Source: Tamarix chinensis
Lineage: Eukaryota > Streptophyta > Magnoliopsida > Caryophyllales > Tamaricaceae
Length of the DNA: 64,000 nucleotides
Reading direction: 5' to 3'
Assembly: GCA_030549775.1 (NCBI GenBank)
Contig: CM060173.1
Location: 63,864,367-63,928,366, forward strand
Shown: positions 38,221 through 51,106 of the stretch, piece after piece
How the letters are laid out: each line of letters begins with the position of its first letter
Position numbering within the stretch: position 1 is the first letter of the stretch
Translations under genes and position numbers: made by a program
Notes under the pieces: generated by a model
Databases searched by the model: none
Told to the model about the DNA's origin: nothing
The model's input: only the letters and a program-made list of their open reading frames with translations

Positions 38221-40341
38221 TTTAGTAACTTTTTAATCTTCATAATCCTATCTACTTATAACTTGTGTGTCATGTCTATGTAAACTTGAGTGTTTATATC
38301 AATGGTTCCACCCTCACCACTAGAGTTATAGGTGTTACGATTTAAGTTGATAAGACCAGATGTGTTAGGACTTTAACTCTTTGACTGGGTAAATCTTTTG
38401 GGGATTACATATCAAAGTTGAATGACCATGAGGACACATGACATAGTTGTGTAAGATATAACAAGGCCATCATTATATGATTAGAGGCACTACTAGCTCT
38501 ATCTATCTATAAACTTATAAAAGGGTATTGCACTATTTTGTTAACATAATGATGCTCCCTCATGTGAGCTGTGTGGTTGATGGGAATAATATAAATCAAT
38601 ATGAGTTTGAACACATCTTATGAAATAATACCATGACCTTTAGGATTGACATCATTCAAAACATGGTGCAAGTGGTGAGTCATACGCAAGCTTCTTAAGG
38701 GTATGGTCTTATCATCACTAGGATCTTCGAAGACTTTTAGGTCCCATTTAGATATTTTGATTTCACTCTTCTTTATTTGCATAATGAATTAGATATATTT
38801 AATAACATGACCCTATGATAGATATGATATGGGCTAATAAAGGATTATGTATGTCTCATACTTATTATAAATGCCAGAGCTTTATTAAAATGTACTAGTA
38901 GGATACTAGCTGCTTAAGCACCCATGCTCATAATATAGATGATAAGAATATCATTTCTCCTACTCATGATCCACTTGTTGCATATCCTATAGTTCATCTT
39001 TCTATATTAGATGTTTAGTCCATATCCACTTATCTCCTCCATCAGCTCCTTAAATGCAAAGCTACAATTCAAGATCTAGAGGACTTGCTCATTAGAGGCT
39101 TGTAGAGGATTGATTAGAGTTTCACATGCATAGATCATATATAACTCGATCATGGTATTAGGCTTTCTTGTCTTTAGAAACATCTATGTTTCATGCATCA
39201 ACTGCCTCTACTAGAGATCCACTAGGTCGAAAGTCTCATGCCAATGATCTTACTAATGCTATAATATAGAATCAAGCATAAGATACAACTAGAGCTCCAT
39301 ATTTGAGGGTGACATGGTTGCTTCTATTAATGTTATAGGTGATCAGGGTAAGAAGGTTAACACAAAGAATAATACTGCACTTCCAATCAATGATAAGGAT
39401 CTAGTGTGTGAACTAGGCATTCAAGATGGCATTGATACTGAGTTGAATGATGTAGATGCTTTTCTACATATGTGATCAATTAATCAGATTTCTTGGCTAT
39501 GATAATATGTGATTACTAATGATTGATTATCCTAATTATTGATGTTTTATTGCTTTATATGCATTATTATCTTTATTTTCCCTTTATTGGTTCATATCCT
39601 CACAAAATAAAATATTTTAGGCAAATTTGTTCATATATCAAGAAGAATTGCTCAGAAATGATATTAGCTCATTTCTAGTTGATTGAATGAGCTTTATCTC
39701 ATTCCATCTTACTTTAATGGTTTGATGAGTAATAACAATATGTTATGATGCACACTTAACGTGCTTAATTATCTATCACACTTTCTTGCTTCTTGATGAT
39801 CTATTTGTCACATTAAAAGATTAACTCATCTAATAATATATCTCATGTAATTATGCTTTTATTATTACATTTTGAGAAATTGTTTGAGATATTATATGGT
39901 TAAGAAAATTCCTCACTTTTATATAATATCAATATATCTCTTAATATTTTAGATGTACAGTGGTTGGAAACTCAGGATACATGCTATATTTAGTACAAAT
40001 TTTAATAATCTTGATACTTATATTTTCCTTTGATCAATTTGATATGATAAATACTAACGCTAGGGAAAAGAAAAGTTTCTCCTTGTATCAACTTTTTGAT
40101 TGTATAGAAAATGGGATCTCCAAATTACACATTGGATATACTCATGAGGTTCCACCATAACCATTAAGCATGAGAGTTATTCGAAAGACTCTAGGAGAAG
40201 AGTTTTACCTTTCTCACATTCGTATTTTATATTTGGTAAACACTAACTAAATAATTTGATATGTGTTAAACTATTATATCTTGTTCACATTATTCATCTT
40301 GATGCTTGAATTGCTATAGATTATATATTTAAGGGGACATT
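38221..40341. other. Non-coding; probable Copia internal remnant
   Basis: About 2.1 kb between E and L with no intact frame. Its position between the gag pseudogene and the second Copia LTR suggests it is decayed internal sequence of that element. One phrase near 39,300-39,475 stays open for about 55 codons (..EGDMVASINVIGDQGKKV..) but I do not recognise it. Possibly the region downstream of pol; unproven. Confidence 0.35.
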
Positions 40342-41276
40342 TGTAATAACCCAAAAATTTCCACAATTTACCACTAAAAATTTTCATTTTCGTGGAAGCA
40401 TAAATAATAAAATATTGGGTGTTACACCACATTCAATATAGAAGAGGTACTCCATATATATCATCTATATCGGGTCCAAACCTATAAAGTAGCTCATAAC
40501 TAAAGATTAGGTTTAGGAAGTACTTATTCCCATGATAATATAATATTTCAAAGTAGGGAGATAACAAATATGATAGGGGAAAAAAGGACTAATTGTCCAT
40601 ATATATACATATTTGATTAACCATACAATTTAACTAATCCATAACCATTCAGAGCAGGTAAGCATAACAAAATAATTGAATCAACATATACATGCAAACA
40701 AAAAGGTAGTTACTCGTAGGATTGAGCACCACCCAAAAAAAGATGGTTAATATGTTACGTATGATGCAGGATCATCTAATGATTCTTATATTCCTATTGA
40801 TTCTCAAGGTAAGAAAGAATTAACTTTCTTAATATTAGAGCCAATCATATTAAATGTTCTTGATAATATGTCTATACTTAGTATTGAAAACAATTCAAGA
40901 TATTCTTGCAGGTATGTTACATATTTGCAAGGAGAATATGTTAACACACCTTAAGTGTACAAGCATTCAAAGCATGTAAGACTGTAGCATACATGGGATG
41001 ATACTTTACAACAAGAAGATATGGTGATGATTATCATTAGTTATATTAGACTTATTGTAAACCCTAAGTGTATTTTATGTATGCTAGGGTTTGATGTAAT
41101 TTGATATATGTATCATAGTTGATTGTATGGCTTTGTAATGTTAGTAATTAGTATCATTTAGATGATGATATTATGATTAATCTTAGATGTTATATGGGCT
41201 TAATTCAAGTGATTAAATGGGCTTGAATTAATAGGGAACTCGGCTAGTTAAGACTTGTATTCGATGAGCCTCCCTC

Positions 41277-41312
<36 letters not shown>

Positions 41313-42650
41313 ACACATCTAATGCATGAAGAAATAATAGAATTTTTTGAACACAGAATTAACCAGGTTGGCCTGCGTGTATTCTCTATTCCAAGTCTCA
41401 TTCGATCAAGGTAAAACCCGAGGTTTAACCTTCATCATTTGAGCCTTTGAATGATTCGTATCATTCAAAGTATCCTACGACATATTTTGCAACTTATAAC
41501 CGAGTATATCCTACACCAAAAACCAGTTTTCTCCTTGAAGTTTCAACCAGCTAGAGTCATAACTCATGGAATAATCGATCCAACACTTACTTCCACTTTG
41601 ATTCACATCAACGTACTAAGTAAGGTAAGAATATACATCCGTAGAAAAGGGTATGCATAACACAAGAAACATAATGACAAGATAGACACTATACATGCAT
41701 GTATGCTCAAGATATATGCCAATCTTATAGAAACTTATAGCTAAAGTGTATCATTAAGTGATCACACAAATCCATTTACTTAGTTATATTAAGATAAAGG
41801 AACTAGTTGTAGAGTAACCACTCCTCTCCTCTTCTCCTCCCAGATGAGAGAAAGATAGTCAACCTCACTAACATGTAACATATAATCTCCTCTTTCCTTC
41901 ATAGATGGGAGAAGATTAGAAAACCTTACAAATGCATACTTATTGTGCTAAAAAAATGCCTAGGGTATTAGTAAACCTCTAATATTTAAGTATGCATACC
42001 CCTATTAGCTGGTAGATTAATCAAATAGAGTAGACTAGGATCATCTAGTTCCATTAGGATTAAAAAATATTTTGATAATTAGATAGTTTCAAAACTTTAA
42101 TATATTTTCTCCCGTCTCATATGATCTTCCACTTTAATTAGTAGTATTTTATTGGATCATTAACCAACATTTAACACATAACAATGCTTCACTTGATTTA
42201 CTTAATATCATTAGACTTCCATTCTTATTACCATTGACTTACTATGAGAAAGATGCTTATCATGATCCCTAATTATTATAAATTCATTCCAATAGCATCC
42301 AACACTTAGAGTGTATCACTACTAACACATTTAATCATGTTATAGGAATAAAGGCATGATATAAGAATGATTATTAAATACATAAAGGAATATTTCATAA
42401 GGTAAAGACCATAATACCCGTATAAGCCCTAATTTCACAAGTACACCATAATTTCATCCATAAGGCTTTTCCAAATCACCAAATTTAACAAAGTAACCTA
42501 AAATATTATTAAAAAAATTCATATCCAAAAATTATAATTTAACTCTAAATTTTCCACATAAAATACTATTGCTACTTTTTTGGTTATTATTCCCCATTTA
42601 AGTATTTTCTCATAAAATAATTCGTTTTGGTATTCATAATTTACAAGATA
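40342..42650 (-). mobile_element. Unit L: minus-strand LTR-like copy, 5'-truncated
   Basis: The minus-strand 3' end is sharp: at 40,342 the plus strand reads TGTAATAACCCAAAAATTT, the reverse of ..TTTTTGGGTTATTACA. The neighbouring TTTATGCTTCCACG and the GTGTAACACCC..TTT text match the family 3' end. Further right (minus strand) are CTCTATTTGATTAATC near 42,020 and the AAGTGGAAGATCATATGAG box near 42,130. The 5' end is lost where Copia LTR sequence begins near 42,650. It contains the LTR-like stretch at 41,095-41,415. Confidence 0.5.
41095..41415 (+). mobile_element. Possible small Copia-type LTR remnant
   Basis: GATGTAATTTGATATATG.. is followed by TTATATGGGCTTAATTCAAG, a TA-rich core with (AT)14 (41,281-41,308), a transcribed-looking stretch and GATCAAGGTAAAACC. 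The layout resembles U3, TATA, R, U5 of a small LTR and parallels 2508-2786. No clean ends or duplication were found. Confidence 0.3.
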
Positions 42651-42659
42651 ATTCACAAA

Positions 42660-42960
42660 ACATCAGTCTCAAAATACTCATTATTAAGAGTTTATGTGTG
42701 TATAACATTCTCGAGAAAGTTCATTGAGATTGTAGGCTTATAAACTTATAGATGATACTTAAACCAAGATGTAAATTATTTCTTAGAGAGATCTTTCACA
42801 TAGTAGGCTCAAAACCCTAAAAGAATGATAATCATAAATATATAATAGAGAGAAGTTTCAAAATACATATGGAAAAATATTTTAGTAATGGATGTAGCGG
42901 TGCATTAGGCCCTTGAGACACTATAAATCTTTAAAATTTTAATTTGTCATTATCTTTCAT
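42660..42960 (+). mobile_element. 3' LTR part of the Copia element
   Basis: It matches 15,450-15,770 in order: ATTCTCGAGAAAGTTCATTG, TGTAGGCTTATAAACTTATAG, GATGTAAATTATTTCTTAGAGAG, GCATTAGGCCC..GACACTATAAAT, TTTAATTTGTCATTAT. The two blocks are therefore the LTR pair of one element whose inside is now 26-27 kb long because of later insertions. The match stops near 42,960 and the LTR end is missing. Confidence 0.6.
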
Positions 42961-43316
42961 TATACCCTATCCACCCTCATATATGGTAATTTTAGTAGTA
43001 TTAGCCATAGTTACTTTAGCATGCCCTCTTATTATTGTATGTGATTGCGTTAATGTTTCCCATGTATATTGCTTATTATCAAATGCATTATTCTATGTGA
43101 TCCATAATCATATTATTTTTATATTATCACATGTATCCATGTACATGGTGTTAAATACATGTTAATATGAACTTCCATGCACCTTGTATAACATGTCAGA
43201 CTGATTTAGATTTGTTAAATATTGGATGTGTTGATGTTATGCTTCAGTTAGCCCATTGTGATAATTCAACTTTTTTTCTGAAGATTGGATGATTATGCAC
43301 ATATAATACCTCATCC
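42961..43316. other. Non-coding gap
   Basis: AT-rich sequence between the Copia LTR block and H3. An open frame at 42,944-43,165 overlaps the LTR end and is not supported as a gene. Confidence 0.5.
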
Positions 43317-45915
43317 TATAATATCTCAAAATGTGTTTAAAATTATGGTAATATAAAATGTTTTTGGTTTTGGGAAGGACTTGAAAAATGGGTGAACTAG
43401 TGAATTATAAGTAGACTAGTTGTATAATTCATCCCAAAACCTTATTTATTGTAATAAATCAAACTTTCCACCATAGTTTTTGATTAATTATTCTTTAATT
43501 CCATCCTTAAGCCTTAAGTTGTATATTATCCATTCAACCCTTGAACCTTTATTTTTCTTTTTCTTTTCCCCTCACCCTTAGGTAATCCATTTCTTTTTAT
43601 CATTATTGTTTCCTTTCACCCCCTTGGGCTAGCTGGTCAATCAAATCACTTCTATATCTAACTCTACCTTACCTTCCTCATTTTTGACTTAGCTTTACCT
43701 AGCCTTCCTCACAAAACAACATTTTTATGAAATAAAGTGCATGCATCCTCCCCTCCTCTCATCTTCTTTAATTTTATTTCAAACCCAATCAGATCTTCTT
43801 TTATTTGCTCTAAAACTCTTCCTCAACTTCTCTCTATCTTCTTCCTTATTTTTCCATTGTTATTGTTTACAATTGCACAATTTTTCTCTTCTTCTTTTTT
43901 AGCATACCCACACTACACTACCATTGCCACCATCCACATCTCACACAACCACCACCACTTTGCACCACCAATTTCATGGAAACTAGAACTTAGAATTCTA
44001 ACCTTTCACGACATACCACCACCTAATCATCCACTCCTCACACATCTATTAAGACCCAACATTAGACAGATTTACTAATGTGAGTCCTTACCTTTTCTTG
44101 TTAATTTTCTATGTATTCTAACCAATTGTATTTGATGAATTTTTAGGTGATCATATGGTGGTTTTGGAGGTGAGTGATTAGGAGTAATATATCTTAGAGA
44201 TTGAAGTTATATTAGGTAAGAATACATATGCTAGATTAAGGTCTTCATGCTATGTGTTATTTCTATGAAATTTCATGTTATCATATCTCAATTAATAGAA
44301 ATCATGTGCATATTTACTTATTGTATCATATCATGAAAACCATGAATTTGCGCCTCCGTGATTTTATGTGATATATCCCCATTGGCATTGCAAGGTTTTG
44401 TCATAAAATATCAATTATGTTGGTGTATTGTGTTAATTTAATAATTTCATAGTTGAGGGAATAGTAAATGTGATTAAGTATTAGTGTTGTGAATATATAT
44501 ATATGTTGAAAGTGTGGTGATATTTGGGACTTATGGAGCCTTTGAGTATGTTTGGGTGATTATCAACATTAAGGGTATTCAGGGTAAATTTAAGAGTTTT
44601 TAATGGATAAAAGTAAGCTATTATAGCCCTTGATGTTTTTACATTAAATTTTATACATAATATAAGAGGGTTGGTTGAGTGTGGAAAAAAATATGTTAAA
44701 AAGAAGTTTTGAGGAGTTTAAGAAGAATAGGGACAAAATGGTAATTTTTTAATTAATTTTGGAAATTTAAGGTTTTGCAAATATTATTGGGGTAAAAATA
44801 AGATAAGTGTTCTACGTGTATAGTTTGGGTTAATTATGGTCAAAATAAGGATTATTATTAAGAAATAATGGTTTAAAATGAAATAATAAGGATTAGATTT
44901 CATTCATGTTTTTCAGATATTAGATTTAGAACAATATTTTATGTGTTGAATATGGTGGATTGGTGAGAACTATAGGAAGAGTTATGTGGTAATTATGAAT
45001 TAGGGTTTTATAGAGGCTTGATAGTCTTTTGTTGGTGTTTTTCCCCTTTTGGTTTGGTTTTGCTTACTTAGCAAGCCTAGGGGCATAATCAATCTTTTAT
45101 GTGTGAAATGTTAAATTTAATTCATGTTTTTTGGACATTTGATTTAGAATAATATGTTGTGATAATATGGTGGATCAGTGAGCACTATAGGAGGAGTTAT
45201 ATCATAATTATAAATTAGGGTTTTATGGAGGCTTGATAGTCTTTTTGTTGGTTTTTGCCCCTTTTGGGCTTGGTTTTGCTTCTCTCCTATCTTATGGTTA
45301 TCCTATATGATTGTGGCATATTTAATTTAGTTAACAATGATGTGATTATATGAGTGCATAGAGTAATCAATGGTTGGAATGAATTAGATAATTTTGGTAT
45401 TTCATGTAATGAAGATAAACAATAATCCATGTAGTAAGGCAATCATATTTAAAGTGGAAGATCATATAGGTCAAAACTAAGTCTATTCCACTAGATGAAA
45501 ATAGTGACTATAAGCATTTTATCTTGGGAATTGTACTAATCCATTCCAATAGATGAAAATAGTGACAAGGAACATTTTAGATTGGAGTTGTATCAATTCA
45601 TTTTGCCAAGTGAGAATAGTAGTCAAAAATGTTATGCCCTATGAGTTGTGTCATTCCGTTCCACTAGACAAATATAGTGGATTCTTTGAACTCAAGTGAC
45701 TAAGTAAATGAAAATATTTGGTTATCTATTAAGGGACCTTAATCTAATTCTCCTAAAATCATCTCTTATCATAAATATAAAGTATGTATAGTCTTCCTTT
45801 ATGTGATCTTATGTGTCATGCATGCCATGTTCCTGTGATGTTTATTATTACCTTACTTAGTATGCAAGTGTTAACTATCTTTTTTACGGATGTTGCTCAT
45901 TACCACAAGTAGATG

Positions 45916-47808
45916 TGCAATACCCCAAAAATCAAAAATCTATGATTTAATAAATAACCATTATTTAGGGTAATTTAAGTTTAAATTTATTTAAATTAAT
46001 CATTTTGTGGATTTTTGAGCATATAAAAATGGATATGAACATTTAATAAATTAAAATAAATAATTTATTATTTTATCATACTCATTTTATTTAAATAATT
46101 TTCCAAACCATTATTTTACAAAAATTAACCTTTTTAAACCAATATATTAAATTATAATAATTTAAATTATTAAATTAATTTATCTATCAAAAATATTAAA
46201 TGCCATTATTTCAAAAATTATTTTATTTTATTTTCCCCCTTTTTCCTTTTTCCTTATCTTCTTTTTCCTCTTCGGGCCGCCCGACCTTCTCTCCTTTCCT
46301 CCTCCCCTCGTGCTAGGCCACTAGCCCCTCCCTTCTCCCTTTCCCACACAATCATCCGGCCCGTTTCCCCCTCCCTTTTCTTTTTTATTTTCCTTTCCTA
46401 CCCCGGATGACCCAACCCAATCCTTCTTTTTCTCCCTCTCCCTCGCTCACAAGGTTGGTCTGGTCCCCTCTTTCCTTTCCTCGCTCGACCGGCCCGTGGC
46501 CCCTCCTCCCTTCTCCTTCCATCTTCAACCCCACCATGGTTGCCTACTACAAACCGCTTGTCATCACCTGCCTCCCCCTACAGCCTACTCTCTCTCCCTC
46601 TCTCTCACCCTTTTCTTTCCATTTTTGGGCTATACAAGCCCTGCACCACATGCCCTTCCTTCCCTTTTTCTTCCCTTCCTTCTCCCTACAACTGCCACCC
46701 TACACCCGTCAACCTACACACCTCCCCTTGCCACCACCTAGCTAGTGCTTACCTCCTCTCCTCTCCCTCTTTTTTTTTTCTTCTCTCCTACTCATTCTCC
46801 TCCTGCCTTGAGCTCCCTCACCTCCCTGTCGATCCTTCTTTCTCCCTTCCTTCCCTCTTCTCCCCTTCCCCTATTTTTACTTTGCCACCCTCAACTGCTA
46901 CTGTCGCTGCCCAAACAACCATCTGTACCACCGCCCTGACACCCCACCACCCTCTTTGCACCACCCAATCACACCCACACGCCCCTATAGCCAACCTTTT
47001 TTTTCTTTCCCTCTTCTTGGCCTCCACCCTGCACTGCCGTTGTTCTGCCTCTTCTATTGCCACCATGACCACCAATCCACTCCCTAGAACCTCCCCCACC
47101 ACCGCCTTCCCTCCCTTGACCGAAACCTAGCCTTAGAGATCCTCCCTTCCCCTATTATTTTCCCTTCCTTCTTTTCTTATGCCACCCCTACAATCATTTT
47201 CTCCAGCCCTACAGTTACCGCCTCCACCATCCTAGGCTACCGATCATCCACCCCCAACCACCACACACCCCTACTCCATCCCTGCACCCAAACTCTATCC
47301 TAACTTCCCCCACAAGTCTCCTACTTAACTCCCAATACCCTATTTGTACCAACATCTCCCTTCTTCCCACTTCTCCTTCTTTGATCCCTTCTCCCCTTCA
47401 ATACTGCATGTAGCTCACGCTGCTCAGGAAGCGTGAGTTCTACATTCATTTAAGCCATGGTTGGTTTAATTTTTGAGGTATAATAATGGTTAATAATAGT
47501 ATGTATTTAATGTTTCTCTTCCACCTTTTAATTTCTTGGTAAACAATCTTTATTCTTATAATCACTATTAGTGGATTTTATTCTTGTAATGAAATTATTT
47601 GCACTACTTTGATTTAAATAAAGTTTGAGTTCGAGCAAATTATATTTTATTTTTTTAACGTTAGTACGTGGTATTGAAATGGAAGGAGGAAACCAGTCTG
47701 GTACTAAGTGTGGCAGTAATATTTCCAAAATTTATAGTTTTTGCTTTTTACTTTCGCTAATTTTTAAATAAACAAAATTTTTTAGTAGTGAATTTTGGAA
47801 GTGTTACA
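45916..47808 (+). mobile_element. Unit D: internally deleted solo LTR with TSD AGATG
   Basis: It starts TGCAATACCCC and ends TTTGGAAGTGTTACA, flanked by perfect AGATG (45,911-45,915 and 47,809-47,813). It has the polypyrimidine tract (46,225-47,400) and a perfect hairpin 2 (47,414). Then it jumps near 47,500 to the extreme 3' part (ACTATTAGTGGATTTTATTCTTG, then GGTACTAAGTGTGGCAG). Compared with B and C about 3.3-3.4 kb is missing, including the GGTAATTTT array, hairpin 1 and the CCAC array. A TTTCTC stretch at the join is a possible microhomology. Confidence 0.8.
47414..47437 (+). other. Hairpin 2, copy in D
   Basis: CTCACGCT pairs perfectly with AGCGTGAG around an 8-base loop. Relative to A, the fifth pair is C-G in place of T-A, a paired change. 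Confidence 0.75.
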
Positions 47809-50800
47809 AGATGACCCATCTATTGATGTGCAGGTTCTTAATGATGACTTTGTTGAATATGATGCAATACTTGTGGAAGAGTGATTATATTATTCAATAT
47901 AGGCATAGAATTTGCGCTATTTGATAGCTAGCATTTTTTTCCTTGATACACTATAGGAGGCTCTTGGTCCCATATAATTCTTTTTGTTGTATTTTTATTA
48001 TCTTGTACTCAGAGTTTATCTCAAAGCTCTTCTATGATTTAAAAAAATTTTCTCTTATTCTCTTCTTATCTTATTTAATGTTCTAAATATTTTGCTTTGT
48101 AGTAGATATGAAAATGACATGGTAAACCAACCTCATTTTATTATAATATTAATGCTTAATTGTTTTTATATTTAGCTTTCTCAAAAATTTAAACTTTCCT
48201 ATAGTAAATTTAAGGTCTTACGGTTATCACTCCTAAAAAACCAAACATTTGGTATGTGAAAACTAGTTACCTAGTTATATCAATTCTTAAACTAGTTAAT
48301 TGGTTTTGAACCCTCAATAGAATGGTTAAGTTAAAACTTGCATGTTAAGGTTTCAACTTATACTAGTTAACTGGTTCACTAGTTGAGTGGTTATCCCTAA
48401 ATTAGTATATTGGTTTGGTTGTGTTTACATGAGTTTTTTGCTTTGGCTTCTCCCAGACTAATCAAATGATTTGTAAGACTAGTTTATTGATCCTTTGAGG
48501 ACAATTTGGTTGATTTTTTAGGGTTCACTACAAATTTGAACTTAGGTTGTGTGTTTCACCTCAGATGTTTACCTTTATATTTTTGCCTGTCCTTGAATAA
48601 TTACACATAAGTAATCATATATTGATTGAGGAATTTAGCAGCCTTTGTTGAGTATGCATAGGCTACCGTGGTTACTAAATTCCCTCTGACATAAGAGTCC
48701 AAGTGTGGTAGATATTGAAGATCCTAGTATATGAACCTTGGCATTAGTGACAATTATAGTGGGTGTTGAGGGGCTAAAATCAAGTGTGTGCCTCTTGTTT
48801 GGGAGTCTAAGTGAGGTGGAATTTGAAGATTTGGATACAAGCCCCTTAGCATCAATGTATCATGGCGATGGAGTTACAGTTTTATATTTGTCCTTATCGG
48901 GATAATAACAATTAATCTAAGACATAATTAATATAGTTTCCTTTATGTGGCCTTTTGGTATTCTTGCGATGGTGTTGATTATGCTTGGTTATTGTTTTAT
49001 GATTAAGAGATAAGCATGTTCCCATGTAGTATGTGTCAAGCATGATTCTTATTATATATGTTAGCATGTGTTTGCCTACTTAATCAAGCATGATCCCTTA
49101 CGTGCAATATGAGCATTATCTTGTTTTAGCATAGGTTTGTTTTTTTTATAAACATTTCGTCATACTAATATTACCTTGTATGGTTACTATAACAATCCTA
49201 TACTTTTTCAAGGAATAAAGAACAAGGTTATGATTCTAAGCTAGAGTAATTTGAGGTTGATGATGTTGGCCAGTAGTCGATCATGCTTGTGGATCTATTT
49301 GTTTTTGTAGTCAAGAGTTAGGCTAATCATATTAACTATTTTTTACCAATTGTATTGGGATGTTTTTACGCTTTCAGTTAGTAACTTTTTGTCTTTGATT
49401 CATGCTTTTCAAAATACTGTATAGACTTGTCATATCATTTATATTATTATTTCATGTGAGTTCTTTTTAGATCATTTGTGCATTTGGTTCTATTTTGCCT
49501 TTTATCAAACATAAATTAGGTGAATGATCATACATTTTTCATATTTGGCAATAACATTGTAATCCCCCAAAAATTTAGAAAATCTATAATTTAATAAATA
49601 GCTTTTATTTGAAATAAATTAGCTTTTAAAATTTTATAGTTTAATTATTTTATGGATTTTTGATTATATAAAATTAGATAGGAATATTTAATAAATTAAA
49701 ATAAATATTTTATTATTTTATTTAAATAATTTTTCAAACCAATATTTTACTAAAATTATCCTTTTTAAGCCCATATATTTAATTATATTAAATTAAATTA
49801 TTAAATAAATGTATTATTAAAAATATTAAATTCTATTAATATATAAATTAAATTATCTTAAGTTCTCTCATTTTTCCCATTTTTCTTTTTCTTTTTTTCT
49901 TCCCTTCTCCTTTTACCTCCTTTTTTCTCCTCCTTTGGGTCGCCCGCACCTGGCCTACTTCCTCCTCGCCGGTGTCTGGGCCTCCGGCCCATTCCCTTCC
50001 TTCCTTCATCTCCCACGCACGATGCAGCACAACCCAGCCCGTCTCTCCTTCCTTTTTTTTTCAGACTGGACCGGCCCACCTACCCTTCTTTCCTACTTCG
50101 GTCTGCCCGCTCACACCCCTCCCCTTCCTTTCTCTCTTCTTCAACGCCCAACCACCATTCTCTGCCATGATCGAGCATGCCGGCTGCACCTGCAGTGGCC
50201 ATGCTCGACCACCATCTACCTCCCTACTACTCCCCCTCTCTCCCCCGTCATTTCATTTCCTATTTCGAACCAAACTAACCCCTGCATCCCTATCCCGCAT
50301 GCCTTCTTCCTTTCCTTCTTCTTCTCTCCCTTCCCCCTGCCAACGGATACCCCTACCACTGTACTACAGCCTCGACCGGCCACCTACTCCCCCTGTCTCT
50401 CCCTCTTCTTTTTCTTCTCCCCACCAGCATTTCTTGCCCCATTTTTCAAGCCTTACTTTCCCTTCCCCGATTCTTTTCTCTCATTTTCTCCTCCTTCCCA
50501 TTTTTCCCCGGTTTTTGCACGCCACCGCCACTTGCCGCTCCAACCACCGCACCAAGCTCCTGCGCCGCCCACTTCCACCCTATACCTTAGCTCTGCACCA
50601 CCCAAGCCACCCTCGAGCCCCTACAGCTCCTCCCTTCTCCACCTCTTCTTTTTCTCCCCACTTTTCTCCCTTATCGGTAGGCTACCTACAACCGCCCCGT
50701 TCACCACCGTCCGGCCACCTCTTCCACCACTTAAACCACCAATCCACACCCTGCAACCTCCTCTACCACCCCATACCTCACTTTCCCGAAAATAGCCCCT

Positions 50801-51080
50801 GCACCCCTCCATTTTTCCCTTCCCTTTTCCTTCCTTCTCAGCCATGCCCAGCCGATAGCCAACTTCACCACCTCGCCGCCGCCGCCTCCTCCACTCTTGG
50901 TCGCCAACAACCCATCCCCAGCATCCACCTACACCCCCTCTTCACTCCTGCACCCTTACCTTGCGTCCAATCCTCCCTCATCTACCTTCTTTTCTAGCCT
51001 AAAGACCCTAAACCGAGCCATCTCCCCCTCCCATCTATCTCATTACCTTTGAACCTTTTCTCCCCCTTAGTCTACTTGTG

Positions 51081-51106
51081 GCTCACACTGTTCATGCAGC
51101 GTGAGC
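51081..51106 (+). other. Hairpin 2, copy in C
   Basis: GCTCACACTG faces CAGCGTGAGC with 9 of 10 pairs and a 6-base loop. Confidence 0.65.

Larger units (their letters stand above)
43317..48222 (+). mobile_element. Unit H3: LTR-like unit split by D
   Basis: The likely 5' end is TATAATATCTCAAAATG (43,317), with TATAATACCTC at 43,302 as an alternative. A C/T-rich stretch with GGGCTAGCTGGTC (43,550-44,060), single GG.CATAATC/GGTAATTTT motifs (44,740, 45,080), AAGTGGAAGATCATATAGGTC (45,451) and CCACTAGATGAAAATAGTGAC units (45,485-45,680) follow. After D it resumes with GATGACCC..TTGATGTGCAGGTTCTTAATGATGACTT, as in the 292-2260 LTR, and ends AATTTAAGGTCTTACG at 48,222. No duplication was recognised. 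Confidence 0.5.

Noticed and set aside
40337..42709. Target-site duplication ACATT around unit L
   Set aside because: ACATT occurs at 40,337-40,341 and 42,705-42,709, but the second lies within Copia LTR sequence that also aligns further left, so the match is probably chance.
49935..50997. Open frames of 286 and 341 codons in C, and similar ones in B (26,949-27,736) and D (46,407-47,130)
   Set aside because: All lie in the C/T-rich tract, overlap in several frames, and give Pro/Ser/Leu-rich products without domains. Equivalent frames are not conserved between copies in phase.
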